This document shows positions 8,843-17,974 of a stretch of DNA of 64,000 nt, one piece after another. The DNA lies in NCBI GenBank assembly GCA_003389215.1, contig QQVP01000037.1:62001-126000 (forward strand), read 5' to 3'. Within the stretch, counting starts at the first letter, position 1. Each line of letters begins with the position of its first letter. This stretch comes from Planctomycetota bacterium. GTDB taxonomy: Bacteria; Planctomycetota; Planctomycetia; Pirellulales; UBA7805. Both the position numbers and the translations under genes were made by a program. The notes beneath the pieces are model-generated. The model did not search any database and was not told where the DNA came from. It saw only the letters and a program-made list of their open reading frames with translations.

Positions 8843-9693
8843 CGATTCACCTTGAATCCGACCGTGACGCCGGTGAAGTAGGCGTCCTGATCGTTGTTGA
8901 ACAGGGCTTCGCCGCGGGCCACGCCGTTGCCGAAGTAGAGGAATTCCCAGCCCAGACTCAGGGCAAACGACTTCGTCAGGTCGTAGGTGACTTCCGCGCG
9001 GATGTCGCCGGCGTGCACCCAGCGATGTTGCTGAATCCCCGGCGTGATCAGGGGTGTCGGCTGGTAGTTCTGGTCGTTGTAGCCGTAGAAGTAGCGACCT
9101 TCGGCCGAGACGGTCCAGCGGCCGTCCTTCTTGTACCATTTGAGACCCGCTTGCGGTCCGAAGATGGTGTTCTCGATGTCGACGTCGACGGCGGTATTGC
9201 CGCTGGTTCGCTTGTGCCGCAGGATCGAGTAGCGGCCCCCGACGAAGACCTCCACGATACTGCCGAAGTGAAGCGGCTTGAGCCGCCACTGCTTGCTCAG
9301 CTCTCCGGAGTTGAGTTGGGTATCCGTGTCGGGGCCATTGTTGAACTGGCTGACAGAAAGCACCTCGGCCAGCCAGCCGTGATCGTCCTCGGTCATGTAT
9401 CCAAAATCGACACGGTTGCCGTAACCCCAGTCGGCGTCGAACCAGCCGGGCGTTTCATTGCTGCGAACGCTGCTGAAGTGAACCCGGTCGTACGTCAGGA
9501 AGAAACCCTCGTTGGGCTCAGGGCCGTCGCCGAAGGAACTGAACTCCGCGGGCGCGAAGATCTGGAAGTCGTGGTCGAACTCGTCGCCCAGCAGCGGTCC
9601 AAAAGGCTGAAATCGCTGAGCTTCCGCAGAGGTTGCCGCGGTAAGCGCAACGATCGCAATGAGCAGCGAAATCCAATGACGAAGACTTGGCAT
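8839..9693 (-). CDS. Putative outer-membrane beta-barrel protein (BBP7-like)
   Basis: The 284-residue product has a signal peptide (MPSLRHWISLLIAIVALTAA, cleavage near AEA-QRF) and then alternating aromatic/polar strands typical of an outer-membrane barrel: WGYGNRVDFGYM, FGPQAGLKWYKK, VSAEGRYFYGYN and ALSLGWEFLYFGNG. The acidic loop DDHGWLAEV and the final strand YFTGVTVGFKV fit planctomycete barrel families of the BBP7 kind, although the match is from memory of the pattern. I chose the ATG at 9693 because it begins the signal peptide; 43 codons upstream are open but not protein-like. The stop codon lies inside the right end of the dispersed repeat, so the extreme C-terminus may have been altered by its insertion. 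Confidence 0.65.
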   Translation of the reverse strand: MPSLRHWISLLIAIVALTAATSAEAQRFQPFGPLLGDEFDHDFQIFAPAEFSSFGDGPEPNEGFFLTYDRVHFSSVRSNETPGWFDADWGYGNRVDFGYMTEDDHGWLAEVLSVSQFNNGPDTDTQLNSGELSKQWRLKPLHFGSIVEVFVGGRYSILRHKRTSGNTAVDVDIENTIFGPQAGLKWYKKDGRWTVSAEGRYFYGYNDQNYQPTPLITPGIQQHRWVHAGDIRAEVTYDLTKSFALSLGWEFLYFGNGVARGEALFNNDQDAYFTGVTVGFKVNR

Positions 9694-10035
9694 CGAACTA
9701 TCCCTGGAATGGATAACCACGGCGCGCAATGGCCAGAGCTGAGAGGCTCCCCGTGACGGTAGTATCGGACATGACGGTCGCGGCAGTTGAGGAAGAAAGG
9801 AAAGACGTGCCGGAACCGTCATCGTTAGCGATTATCGAAGAACCATCTGCGGCAGCTGGGAGAGATGGGAGCTTTCGGACCGCCTGAAGGTGACGCTCGC
9901 TCGACCGAACGCCGCCTCGCGATGCCAGCACTGCGAGCTTCGCGGGACGCGTGGTCAAACTTTACTCATCGGGGGCGATGGCACATACTTGGTGGCCGAA
10001 AGCCGAGACCGATACGGCGTAAGGAGAGTTCACGG
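9694..10035. other. Intergenic region between divergent barrel and TIM-barrel genes
   Basis: About 340 bp separate two divergent starts. I see no convincing ORF. GATAAT appears on the minus strand near 9835, without a good -35. AAGGAGAG at 10021-10028 is the ribosome site for the gene at 10036. Confidence 0.5.
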
Positions 10036-10851
10036 ATGCGTGGCGTTTCGATCAACGAGTTGTCGACCTACCGCTGGTCGTTTGAAGAAGATGTAACGCG
10101 TTACGCCGCTGCGGGCGTTCAGGCGATCGGCGTCTGGCGGCAGAAGCTGTCCGACTACGGCGAAGAGAAAGGAGGCGAGCTGCTGCGCGAGCACGGCATG
10201 TCCGTCTCCAACCTCCTCTGGGCGGGGGGCTTCACGGGTGGTGATGGACGCACCTTTTGCGAGAGTCTCGAAGACGCCGTGGAGGCGGTTCGCCTGGCGG
10301 CTGACTTGGAGTCGGATTGTCTCGTTGTCTACAGCGGTGGTCGCGGCGGGCATACGGGCAATCACGCGCGGCGACTCTTCAAGGCCGCTCTGGCAGAGCT
10401 AGCACCGCTCGCCTCGGATCTCGGCGTACGCTTGGCCGTCGAGCCGATGCACGAGAGCTGCGCTCGCGATTGGACGTTCCTCACAGATGTCGATGAAACG
10501 CTCGAAATCATCGAGGACGTCGATCCGGTATCGGTCGGCCTGGTCTTCGACAGCTACCACCTGGGACAACAGCGCTCGATTCTCGATCGCGTGGAAGAGC
10601 TCGTTCCGTATCTCGCCGTTGTGCACGTGGGCGACTGCAAGCGCCCGCTCGATGGCGAGCAGAATCGATGCCCTCTGGGCGAAGGGCAGATCCCGCTGCG
10701 GGAGATCCTGGCCGCCCTGAAGTCGTCGGGATACGGCGGCTACTTCGATATCGAACTGATCGGCGCAGAAATCGAGGTCGCGGACTACGACCGACTGATT
10801 GTCGAATCGAAGGCGATTTGCGAGCAACTCGTCCAGATGGCCTGTGCCTGA
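10036..10851 (+). CDS. Sugar phosphate isomerase/epimerase-like TIM-barrel protein
   Basis: The 271-residue protein belongs to the xylose isomerase-like TIM-barrel superfamily. Supporting segments are the N-terminal SINELSTYRWSFEEDV, LAVEPMHESC (metal-ligand Glu on an inner strand), VGLVFDSYHLGQQ (Asp/His ligands), VVHVGDCKRP and the late YFDIELIG (Glu). These are the usual places for the divalent-metal ligands of sugar isomerases and epimerases such as hydroxypyruvate or inosose isomerases. There is no signal peptide, so it is cytoplasmic. The ATG at 10036 has AAGGAGAG seven bases upstream, which decides against the longer upstream frame. The substrate cannot be assigned from sequence. Confidence 0.75.
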   Translation: MRGVSINELSTYRWSFEEDVTRYAAAGVQAIGVWRQKLSDYGEEKGGELLREHGMSVSNLLWAGGFTGGDGRTFCESLEDAVEAVRLAADLESDCLVVYSGGRGGHTGNHARRLFKAALAELAPLASDLGVRLAVEPMHESCARDWTFLTDVDETLEIIEDVDPVSVGLVFDSYHLGQQRSILDRVEELVPYLAVVHVGDCKRPLDGEQNRCPLGEGQIPLREILAALKSSGYGGYFDIELIGAEIEVADYDRLIVESKAICEQLVQMACA

Positions 10852-10913
10852 TCGCCAATTCGCGCGGCGGCGACGCCCGACGTGACTTTGGCATGCCAGC
10901 TGCGCGGCCGACG

Positions 10914-12302
10914 TCACCGGGCCGGAATCAACTCCAGGCAAACGAGCCTCTCGCGGCCGCGCACGTAGAGCAATCCGTGGGAGAGGATCGGTGCGGCCCA
11001 AGCGGGGTACTGCAGTCGCGGGCGAGGCGAGTCGGCGTCGCCGGGGTTGAGCGTCGTCACGGCGATCGGTTCGTACTTTTCGGGGTTCACCTGGAGGAGT
11101 CGCAAGATTCCGTCTTCGCTCAGGCAAAGGAAATGTCCGTCGACGTAGAGCAACGAGGCTCTGCCCAAACGCGGCTTGCGCCACTTCACTTCCCCGGTCT
11201 TCCAGTCGATACAGCGAAGCTCGGCGGAACCGGAGTGTCGACCACTCGAGCCATAGAGATAGCCGTCGACATGGATGGGCGTATTCCAGTGCATCTGCAT
11301 GGCGCGTTGGCGACTTCTCGGCGGGTCGCTCCAAACCACGTCGAAGTTGCCAGGTCGTACGCGCAGCAGCGAACTCCCAGGACCGTAGGTCTCGGAGATG
11401 AACACCTCGTCGCCGACGGCCACGGGGGTGCTCGCGTTGACGCTTTCCAGCATCCGCGCACGCCAAGGATAGTAGAAGTCCTGTTCGCCGGTTCGAGGAT
11501 CGAACCCGATCAGCCCGCCACGCATGAAGGCGAACCCCCAACGACGGTCCCCGATCGTGGCAAACGTCGGTGAGGTATAGGAAGCCAGGTCCTCGCCGAG
11601 CTTGTACTTGACCTTGCCCGTTCGCTTGTCGAAGGCCACGATCGCCGTCCCGTTGGGCTCGACCTGATCGAGCTCGCGAATCGAGAGGCCCTGCATGTCC
11701 GCAGGACTCCCACCCACGCAAACGATCAGCAGCTCGTCCTCGACGACTGGCGCACTCGCGACGCCGAAGAAATTCGGGACGACGCCGAATTGCCGCATGG
11801 TGTCGACACGCCAGACTTCCCGCCCGTCGGAGACGCGACGACAGAGCAGCATACCTTCGACGCCGTACGTATACACGCGGTCGCCGTCGACGACGGGGCA
11901 GCAGCGGGGCCCGTTGTTGTAGCCGAAGTGATCTTCATAGTTCGTTGGATAATCGACGTTCCAGAGCGGCCTACCCGTCTCGCTCTCCAGACAAGTGAGC
12001 CGCGCCTGATCGCCGTGCCGGTCGAACATGAAAAGACGCCCCCGTTCGATCGACGGCATCGCGTAACTCGTGCCGAGCCGGGTCTCCCAGACGAGTCGAG
12101 GTCCCTGCGCAGGCCACTCGGTAAGAATGCCGCGTTCGGGCGACTTGCTGTCTCCGGTCGGACCCAGAAATCGCGGCCAGTCCACGCCGTCGGTCCGCGT
12201 GCGCAGATCCCGCACCGCAGGAGTCTCCGTCTCCGCGGCCGGAGCCCCGCAGGCGAAGGCAAATAGGAGCCAGAATGCCGGCAGCTTGTTCAGTTGGGAC
12301 AT
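10914..12302 (-). CDS. Secreted PQQ-like beta-propeller protein (BamB-like)
   Basis: The 462-residue protein begins with a signal sequence (MSQLNKLPAFWLLFAFACGA, cleavage near APA-AET) followed by the planctomycete-type lead DWPRFLGPTGD. It then shows repeated propeller blades with the pattern LxCLxxxTGxxxW, including LTCLESETGRPLWNVDY, GTAIVAFDKRTGKVKYKL, LIGFDPRTGEQDFYY and LRCIDWKTGEVKWRK. Such PQQ-like or BamB-like propellers are exported and usually bind proteins or ligands; no PQQ-dehydrogenase catalytic set is obvious. It converges with the TIM-barrel gene. The ATG at 12302 was chosen because it starts the signal peptide. Confidence 0.75.
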   Translation of the reverse strand: MSQLNKLPAFWLLFAFACGAPAAETETPAVRDLRTRTDGVDWPRFLGPTGDSKSPERGILTEWPAQGPRLVWETRLGTSYAMPSIERGRLFMFDRHGDQARLTCLESETGRPLWNVDYPTNYEDHFGYNNGPRCCPVVDGDRVYTYGVEGMLLCRRVSDGREVWRVDTMRQFGVVPNFFGVASAPVVEDELLIVCVGGSPADMQGLSIRELDQVEPNGTAIVAFDKRTGKVKYKLGEDLASYTSPTFATIGDRRWGFAFMRGGLIGFDPRTGEQDFYYPWRARMLESVNASTPVAVGDEVFISETYGPGSSLLRVRPGNFDVVWSDPPRSRQRAMQMHWNTPIHVDGYLYGSSGRHSGSAELRCIDWKTGEVKWRKPRLGRASLLYVDGHFLCLSEDGILRLLQVNPEKYEPIAVTTLNPGDADSPRPRLQYPAWAAPILSHGLLYVRGRERLVCLELIPAR

Positions 12303-12528
12303 CGCTTCGTCGTCTGCCCGCGGATTGCACTTGCCCGCGGACCGTTGGTTGGGGGGCGCGGTAGGCACCCTCGTGATCAACGAATGCGCGGTTGCGTTCC
12401 GAGCACCCGCTGACCGTATGCTTGTGCCAAGATAACATAGTGGTTCGGGGTACCGAAGTTAAGAGATGCGACGCGGGCCGGAACCACCACGCCTCGATTG
12501 AGCTGACCACCTTGCTCGACGACCGCGC

Positions 12529-12691
12529 CTCGAGCGCTCTTCATGTCCCTGTCGCGTTTCGGCGGACTACGACCGCGTTTGACGTCGTCGACCTGCATCG
12601 ACGAATCTCTCCGATTCGCCTACTTCGGCCTCCTTGTCAAACTTGCCTCGCGGGCGCCGCAGACGCGACATCGATCTGAAAAACGCTCTAG
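12529..12691. repeat. Dispersed ~162-bp non-coding repeat, copy 2 (MITE-like)
   Basis: This copy matches the element at 8681-8842 from its degenerate left end (CTCGAGCG) to the right end CGCTCTAG. The left end lies the same 57 bases before the shared core CGTCGACCTGCATCGACG. The GACGAAT hairpin has one mismatch in this copy. The element ends 16 bases before the arfB start codon, so it probably forms most of that gene's 5' leader. The rest of the region 12303-12528 shows no supported gene. Confidence 0.65.
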
Positions 12692-12707
12692 CCAGCCAGA
12701 GCCGACG

Positions 12708-13139
12708 ATGGATATGCTCGAAGTGACTTCGCGAATCAGAATCCCCTTGCGGGAGTTCGATTTCACCTTTGCCCGCAGCAGCGGACCGGGCGGACAGAAC
12801 GTCAACAAGCTCAACACCAAGGCGACGCTGCGCTGGCGAGTGGCTCGGTCGGAGAGCCTGCCCGCGGCGGTTCGGGGTCGCTTCATGGAGAAATATCGTC
12901 GCCGGCTGACTGCCGACGGCGACATTCTTGTCGTCAGCCAACGATTTCGCGATCAAGGTCGGAACGTTGCCGACTGTCTGACAAAATTGCGAGAGATGAT
13001 TGCGGCGGTCGTTCCACCTCCCAAGGTGAGGAAGAAGACACGTCCCACGAGGGCGGCGCGCGAGCGGCGACTGGCGGAAAAGCGAGCTCAGTCGCAGCGC
13101 AAACAGAGTCGCCGTGCCCCACGGCGAGACGACGATTGA
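12708..13139 (+). CDS. arfB: Peptidyl-tRNA hydrolase ArfB-like (GGQ release factor family)
   Basis: The 143-residue protein has the GGQ catalytic motif (residues 28-30, in SSGPGGQNVNKLNTK) that hydrolyses peptidyl-tRNA. A class-I release-factor-like core follows, then a Lys/Arg-rich tail (RKKTRPTRAARERRLAEK onwards). No codon-recognition domain is present. This is the layout of ArfB/YaeJ, which rescues ribosomes stalled without a stop codon by inserting its basic tail into the mRNA channel. The ATG at 12708 (or 12714, in frame) is preferred; the longer open frame upstream runs through the dispersed repeat and is not coding. Length matches the family (about 140 residues). Confidence 0.85.
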   Translation: MDMLEVTSRIRIPLREFDFTFARSSGPGGQNVNKLNTKATLRWRVARSESLPAAVRGRFMEKYRRRLTADGDILVVSQRFRDQGRNVADCLTKLREMIAAVVPPPKVRKKTRPTRAARERRLAEKRAQSQRKQSRRAPRRDDD

Positions 13140-13190
13140 CTGGGCCGTACTTGGGGCTGCCCACGGTGACGACCGGTGGAAGTCCCGTCG

Positions 13191-14963
13191 TCAGTCCGCG
13201 ATCCGCAGCTTTCGGTTGGCGAGCGTCGTCGTGGCGTCGTCGTCGTTATCCCACAGGGCGGCCTGGTTGCGGCGAATCCGACGGGCCGCGGTTCGCAGAT
13301 AATGTCGCCCTAGCTCCAATTCTTCACTGCGTTGCTCGGGCGTCGTCGCGGGATCGCTGAGCAGCCGGTCGAATCGCCTGAGGACGCAGACGCTCACGTA
13401 CAACTCGGTGAGACTGTCGGCAATCCGCTCTTGATGATACTGGCGGTCGAGCACGGATTCGCGGTACTTGCGCAACAGCCGTTCGACGTCGTCGGCAAAC
13501 GCGCCAATCAGCCGCCCCAGGAGCATCGCGTCCTCTTGCAATTCCGCGTGCTGAACCGGGGGTGTGGGTGAGGCAACCAAGGACGTCAGCTTGCGTCCGG
13601 CAAACTCTCGAATCTTGTGGAAGTTGCCCATCGGGCTCAGAATCGCGTCCAGAACGCCCTTCAGCTCGAGTCCCACGTCGCGCATGCCCACCAGGGCGAC
13701 GAACGCCCGCAATACGTCGTTGGCGCCCTCGCCGATCGTGTTGATGCGAGCATCGCGAAGCATCCGCTCGTACGGTTCGTCGGTGAAATAAGCCCGGCCG
13801 CCATACAGCTGAATCGTGTCGTTGAGGATGTTCCAAAGCACTTCCGTGGCGAAGACCTTGAGCACCGCCGTCTCGATCATGTAGTCGCCTTCTCCGGCGT
13901 CGATCAAAGCCGCCGTCTGATAGGTCGCCGACTCCATGGCATAGACGCCCGCATGCATGTAGGCGATCTTCTTCTTGACGAGTTCAAACTCGCCGAGTGT
14001 CTTTTGAAACTGCACGCGCTCACGACAGTGCTCGGTGGCCCGCTCGACGAGGAACTTGGCGGCCCCGGTGCAGCTCGCCCCAAAGGTCGTTCGACCAAAG
14101 TCGAGTACCGTGAGGGCGACCTTCAGTCCCGCCCCCTTCTTGCCGAGGATGTTCTCGCTGGGAACGAACATGTCGTGGAACGCCAGCCGCGCCGTGGCCG
14201 TTCCACGAACGCCTACCTTCTCCATCCGCTCCTCGACCACCTCGAAGCCGGGCATGTCGGGAGTCACAATAAACGCGGTGACCTTCGTCTCGTCGGAACC
14301 TTCGACCGGCGTGCGGGCCATGACCGTGAGCACCTGGGCAATGCCGCCGTTGGTGATCCAACGTTTCTGGCCATTCAACACGTAGCCACTGCCGTCTTCG
14401 GTCGGCGTGGCTTGAGTCTGCACGTTGCCGGCGTCACTGCCCGCCTCGGGTTCGGTGAGCGCGAAGGCACTGATCCACTCGCCGGTGGTGAGCTTGGGGA
14501 GCCACCGATCCTGCTGTTCTTGCGTGCCGAACAAGACCAGCGAACGCGGACCGATGGAATGGTGGGCGTTGACGAACAGCGCGGTGCTGCCGCAGTGGCC
14601 CCCCAGCACCTCGATGAGCCGGCAGTAGGAGACCTGGCTCATTCCCTTGCCGCCGCAGGAACGCGGCATGCAGGCGCCGAGAACGCCTAGATTTCCCAGC
14701 CCGCGAATCACGTCGTCGCCGATCCGCGCGTTGCGATCGATCGCCTCGGGATCGACGGACTCCTGGCAAAAGGCCTGCAGCTGCGCGACCATCTGTTCCG
14801 CTTCTTCGTCGCCCGTCACGTCGGGATAGGGAGGCAGCGCCTCCTCGACATAACGCCCGAAATAGAGCGCTTTGGCGAAGCCGACTTCGGCCAGCTTGTC
14901 GCCCAGCAATTCCTCAGCTTCCGCGATTTGCTTTTCTTGTTGTTCCTGTTCGATAGTGCTCAT
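13191..14963 (-). CDS. Acyl-CoA dehydrogenase, VLCAD/ACAD9-like
   Basis: The 590-residue flavoenzyme contains the acyl-CoA dehydrogenase signatures ALTEPEAGSDAGN and QLYGGRAYFTDEPYERMLRDARINTI (given here as landmarks). The catalytic base is Glu412 in IGEGANDVLRAF, the position used by very-long-chain and medium-chain enzymes. Beyond about residue 440 a ~150-residue helical C-terminal extension follows, as in the VLCAD/ACAD9 group and unlike short four-domain family members of about 380 residues. It presumably introduces the alpha-beta double bond in long acyl-CoAs during beta-oxidation, passing electrons to ETF. No partner genes for ETF or hydratase are adjacent. The ATG at 14963 starts a Glu/Gln-rich helix. 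Confidence 0.88.
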   Translation of the reverse strand: MSTIEQEQQEKQIAEAEELLGDKLAEVGFAKALYFGRYVEEALPPYPDVTGDEEAEQMVAQLQAFCQESVDPEAIDRNARIGDDVIRGLGNLGVLGACMPRSCGGKGMSQVSYCRLIEVLGGHCGSTALFVNAHHSIGPRSLVLFGTQEQQDRWLPKLTTGEWISAFALTEPEAGSDAGNVQTQATPTEDGSGYVLNGQKRWITNGGIAQVLTVMARTPVEGSDETKVTAFIVTPDMPGFEVVEERMEKVGVRGTATARLAFHDMFVPSENILGKKGAGLKVALTVLDFGRTTFGASCTGAAKFLVERATEHCRERVQFQKTLGEFELVKKKIAYMHAGVYAMESATYQTAALIDAGEGDYMIETAVLKVFATEVLWNILNDTIQLYGGRAYFTDEPYERMLRDARINTIGEGANDVLRAFVALVGMRDVGLELKGVLDAILSPMGNFHKIREFAGRKLTSLVASPTPPVQHAELQEDAMLLGRLIGAFADDVERLLRKYRESVLDRQYHQERIADSLTELYVSVCVLRRFDRLLSDPATTPEQRSEELELGRHYLRTAARRIRRNQAALWDNDDDATTTLANRKLRIAD

Positions 14964-15242
14964 GTTCGCAACGTGCGCTCGGGAGTCGTTGGGTTTACAG
15001 TTCCGTCAGTTCCGCTCTCAATCCTCGGTACTCTCGATTATAAGTGACCGCCGCGGCCTGCTGCCATGGAGCATCGCGTGCCGCGTTGGAGTTGCCAACC
15101 TCCTGGCCGACGCGACCGCTACCCCTTCCCAAGCGTGGCTCATCGCCGCAAACGTCGAACTACAATGAGCGTACCGTTGCGGTGCCGATCGGGCGCCTCC
15201 CGCGAGTTCGGTCCGTAGCAGTGATTCGCAAGGGTGAGGACC

Positions 15243-15998
15243 ATGTCACGAGATGACATAGACGACCTGTTGGATGGCTGGTTCTTCGACGACGAGCGCG
15301 TCGTCGCTCGCCAGGTCGTTGCGGCGGACGGTCGTACGGTGGTGCAGATGCGACTCGAGCTGGGATTGCTGCAGATGGAGTGCGGCGGACGGCCCGACGG
15401 ACTGCGGCCTGAAGGTTTCGAGACCTACCACGAACTGCTGCGTGACCGCATTTCACAGCATGGCGACGCCTATCGTCTGTCCGCTGCCCAATGTCGAGCG
15501 GTCGAGCGCGAATTGCTGCAGTTCTACCACCGGCGTGTTTGCTGGTTGGCTCTCCATGAATACGCTCAGGCCACGAGGGACGCGCGACACTCGCTCGAAT
15601 TGATAGAGACGGCTCGCCGCATTACCCCCCGCGCTGCCTGGGCGGCCGAATTGCTCCGCCAGCGACCGCTCGCGGTTTTCCATCTCGCCCAATCGGTGGC
15701 CCTGGTCGAACTGGAACGCCGCGGTGCCGCCGCCGCAATCTCGAAACTACGGCTCGGTATTGCGGATCTACGGGCGACCTCCTCGGGTCAGCTAGCTGAT
15801 GATCGTGCCGACCAGCGATTTGAAAGCGACGACAGCGAAGTCGACGAGTTCGTCGCGCGTCTGGAAGAACTCAGCGAAGCGATCGAGGCCCACTATTATC
15901 CCCGTCCGTGGAGTCTGGGCGAAAGGCTGCGAAAGGCGATCGATGCGGAAGACTATGAGCTAGCGGCCCGCATTCGCGACGAGCTCGAGGGACAATAA
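15243..15998 (+). CDS. UVR (UvrB/UvrC) motif protein of unknown function
   Basis: The 251-residue protein has no signal peptide. An N-terminal segment (about 1-60) with DDIDDLLDGWFFDDERV is followed by a helical middle part rich in Arg, Glu and Leu (about 75-200). At the very C-terminus there is a UVR motif, LRKAIDAEDYELAARIRDEL, of the kind that mediates UvrB-UvrC contact and is also found in McsA and Clp adaptors. No nuclease or helicase motif is present, so it is probably an interaction protein. AAGGGTGAGGA lies just before the ATG at 15243; a GTG nine bases upstream is a weaker alternative. Confidence 0.7.
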   Translation: MSRDDIDDLLDGWFFDDERVVARQVVAADGRTVVQMRLELGLLQMECGGRPDGLRPEGFETYHELLRDRISQHGDAYRLSAAQCRAVERELLQFYHRRVCWLALHEYAQATRDARHSLELIETARRITPRAAWAAELLRQRPLAVFHLAQSVALVELERRGAAAAISKLRLGIADLRATSSGQLADDRADQRFESDDSEVDEFVARLEELSEAIEAHYYPRPWSLGERLRKAIDAEDYELAARIRDELEGQ

Positions 15999-16040
15999 TC
16001 AACGTTGGCAATGATCAACATTGGCAAGAATCAACATCGG
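15998..16040. repeat. 16-bp tandem microrepeat starting at the UVR gene stop codon
   Basis: Units ATCAACGTTGGCAATG, ATCAACATTGGCAAGA and a partial ATCAACATCGG follow one another with a 16-base period. The first base of the array is the last base of the TAA stop codon. It lies in the 423-bp region 15999-16421, which otherwise holds only the csrA leader and no gene that I can support. Confidence 0.75.
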
Positions 16041-16421
16041 CCGGGCTGTCCCGCGGGACGTCTGGTGGATCACGCAACCGGCGACAAATCGCTTAACGCC
16101 GGCGGAATCCGGGAAGCAGGCAGAATTCAATCGTTTTGTAAGTTTTCGTCCTTTGCCGAACGATTGGTCGAAAGCGGCGCGACCCTATAATGCGTTGGAA
16201 GTGATCAGGTTACGTCGCCTGAGCCGCTTTTTGGCCCGGTTTGGCACGGGCGCTGCATCAGAGAAGAGTTCCCATCTCCGGAAATCCAGGTAGGCAGGGC
16301 AAAACAAACGCACAGGGCCGACGGCATTCGCCCGTCGGTCGACTGGCAAGATGCCGAACCTTTCTGGGCTCTATTCGTGTCACGTCTACGCTTATCTCAA
16401 CAACGCGTGAAGGAGCATGCA

Positions 16422-16748
16422 ATGCTAGTACTCAGCCGCAAGTCTCAAGAGAAGATTCGGATTGGCGATTCGGTTGTTGTGACCATTCTGGCGGTCAAAG
16501 GAAACTCGGTCCGCGTGGGTATCGAAGCCCCTCGCGACGTGCGGATCGTTCGCAACGAGTTGCAGCCACTCGACGAAGCGGCCGAGTCGAGTGAGCCGAC
16601 GACCACGCGGACGGCGATTGTGCCGGCTCCGGTCGAGGACGCGGAAGAGATCGTCTCGCTGGGCGGATCCGAGCGGTTTCCAGCCACGCGTCAACGGCTG
16701 GCACCCTATTCCTCGGTGATGCCCAATCACGGCTCGCGGCCGCGTTAG
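16422..16748 (+). CDS. csrA: Carbon storage regulator CsrA with extended C-terminus (paralogue 1)
   Basis: The 108-residue protein starts with the CsrA core MLVLSRKSQEKIRIGD, continues VGIEAPRDVRIVR and ends the family region near residue 50. CsrA dimers bind GGA motifs in mRNA leaders and alter translation or stability. About 50 further residues (Glu/Thr/Ala-rich, then SERFPATRQRLAPYSS) exceed the usual 60-75-residue length. The ATG at 16422 has GAAGGAG seven bases upstream. The GGA in that ribosome site could allow autoregulation, as known for CsrA elsewhere. A second csrA lies 1.6 kb away on the opposite strand. Confidence 0.92.
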   Translation: MLVLSRKSQEKIRIGDSVVVTILAVKGNSVRVGIEAPRDVRIVRNELQPLDEAAESSEPTTTRTAIVPAPVEDAEEIVSLGGSERFPATRQRLAPYSSVMPNHGSRPR

Positions 16749-16783
16749 CGACTGTTCAGAGCGAGCCTTCCGTCCGGCGCGGT

Positions 16784-17782
16784 CTAGAAGCGGAACGAGG
16801 CGCCGGTGCCGAGAAAGTAGTCCGCAGCCGCCTCGTTGAGTCCGACGCCGGCAAAGACGTCGAGCTGCAGGTCGTCGCTCCAGAGGTAGGTGAAGCCGCC
16901 GTCGATGAAGTGTCGGCTCACCTCCGTATCCGCGGAACTCGGGAAGAAGGCGAACCACTCGACGTAGGCCCCGACCCGCTCGGTCAGTGAGATCCCGGTC
17001 GTAATCGACTGGGCGAATTCGATGTAGAAGTCGCCGGTTACCCCGTCGGCCGCGCGGTTGCCCTGAGTGCTGCCGCCGATGCTCAGCCGGTCATTGATCT
17101 CCCAGCTGTAGAGCCAATTCAGGCCGGGCTGCACCTCGTTGACGGAGAACGGCCCGCCGACCGGGATGGTCATCTGCGGAATGATCGCCATTTCGGGCAG
17201 CCAGCACTCTTGTGGCGTGAGTGCGATCTTGAAGCCCAGGTAGATGTCGTCACTATCGCTGGCACTGGCCGGCACGCCCGCCGTCGTCACGCGCTCTTCC
17301 GTGTAGCTCCAGGCCACGCGCAGCTCGAGCCAGTCGGCCAGGATTCCGCGCCTCCAAAGAACTTGCGGATAGGAGTGTGTGCGAATCGAGGTGTCGCCTT
17401 CTTCGTCGTAGAAGTAGCCGTAGCCGAGTTCAATCTGGTTGACACCCCGGCCGACGGTCGTACTGGCCTCGGTAAAGTCGGGTCGGTCGGTGACCAGCGG
17501 TTCGTCCAGCGGCGCGCCCCCCTCGAAGCTCGTCCCATAACTCCATTGCAACAGCGTCCAGCGGCGCTCGCAGGGACCTGGGCCGTAACCGCAGTTGTCG
17601 CAGCAGCAGTCGAAGAAGTCGACTTCGCAATGGTCGGCCGCCCTCGAAGAGGCAGCCGTCCAGTCCGCGCCATCGTACTGCGCGCGGGCGGTGGTTGCGG
17701 TTGAAGCGGCCAGCAAGCAGATGGCGGCGTAGATCGCCCAGGAGCAGGTACCTGGAGAAGAATCGGTGTAAGAGGAAACCAC
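16784..17782 (-). CDS. Putative outer-membrane barrel/transporter with Cys-rich N-terminal segment
   Basis: The 332-residue protein starts at a GTG with an AAGGAG ribosome site six bases upstream, which I prefer to an ATG 14 codons earlier. A signal peptide (SWAIYAAICLLAASTATTARA) is followed by a Cys-rich stretch CEVDFFDCCCDNCGYGPGPC. A barrel domain then begins at VTDRPDFTEASTTVGRG, resembling the MetA-pathway/phenol-degradation transporter-like barrels common in planctomycetes. Later strands include IELGYGYFYDE, LELRVAWSYTEER, DIYLGFKIAL and a terminal LGTGASFRF with the C-terminal Phe typical of outer-membrane barrels. It lies between two csrA genes. The substrate is unknown. Confidence 0.65.
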   Translation of the reverse strand: MVSSYTDSSPGTCSWAIYAAICLLAASTATTARAQYDGADWTAASSRAADHCEVDFFDCCCDNCGYGPGPCERRWTLLQWSYGTSFEGGAPLDEPLVTDRPDFTEASTTVGRGVNQIELGYGYFYDEEGDTSIRTHSYPQVLWRRGILADWLELRVAWSYTEERVTTAGVPASASDSDDIYLGFKIALTPQECWLPEMAIIPQMTIPVGGPFSVNEVQPGLNWLYSWEINDRLSIGGSTQGNRAADGVTGDFYIEFAQSITTGISLTERVGAYVEWFAFFPSSADTEVSRHFIDGGFTYLWSDDLQLDVFAGVGLNEAAADYFLGTGASFRF

Positions 17783-17940
17783 GTCGCACTCCTTGCTCGG
17801 CTCGTGACGCGCAATCTGCGCCATCAATGATTCGTCGGGGATCCGCTCCCCTATATGTCCTCGGCTAGCTGACAGCGTTGGGTTTATCAAAATTGTAATT
17901 TTGGGTCATCAAAATCAGCGGTGTTAGCATGGACGCGCGC

Positions 17941-17974
17941 AAAAAAACCGCGCCGCCGTTGGAACGGGGCGCGG
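17941..17974 (-). terminator. Rho-independent terminator downstream of csrA paralogue 2
   Basis: Read on the minus strand, a stem CCGCGCC/GGCGCGG, extended by CCGTT/AACGG, is followed by seven T residues at 17947-17941. It lies about 85 bases after the csrA stop codon. Two smaller hairpins, GGCCGC/GCGGCC at 18040-18056 and AGGGAG/CTCCCT near 18010-18029, lie between. Confidence 0.8.

Noticed and set aside
12543-12707. N-terminal extension of ArfB
   Set aside because: The extra codons lie in the dispersed repeat and have no family similarity; the ArfB core starts at 12708.
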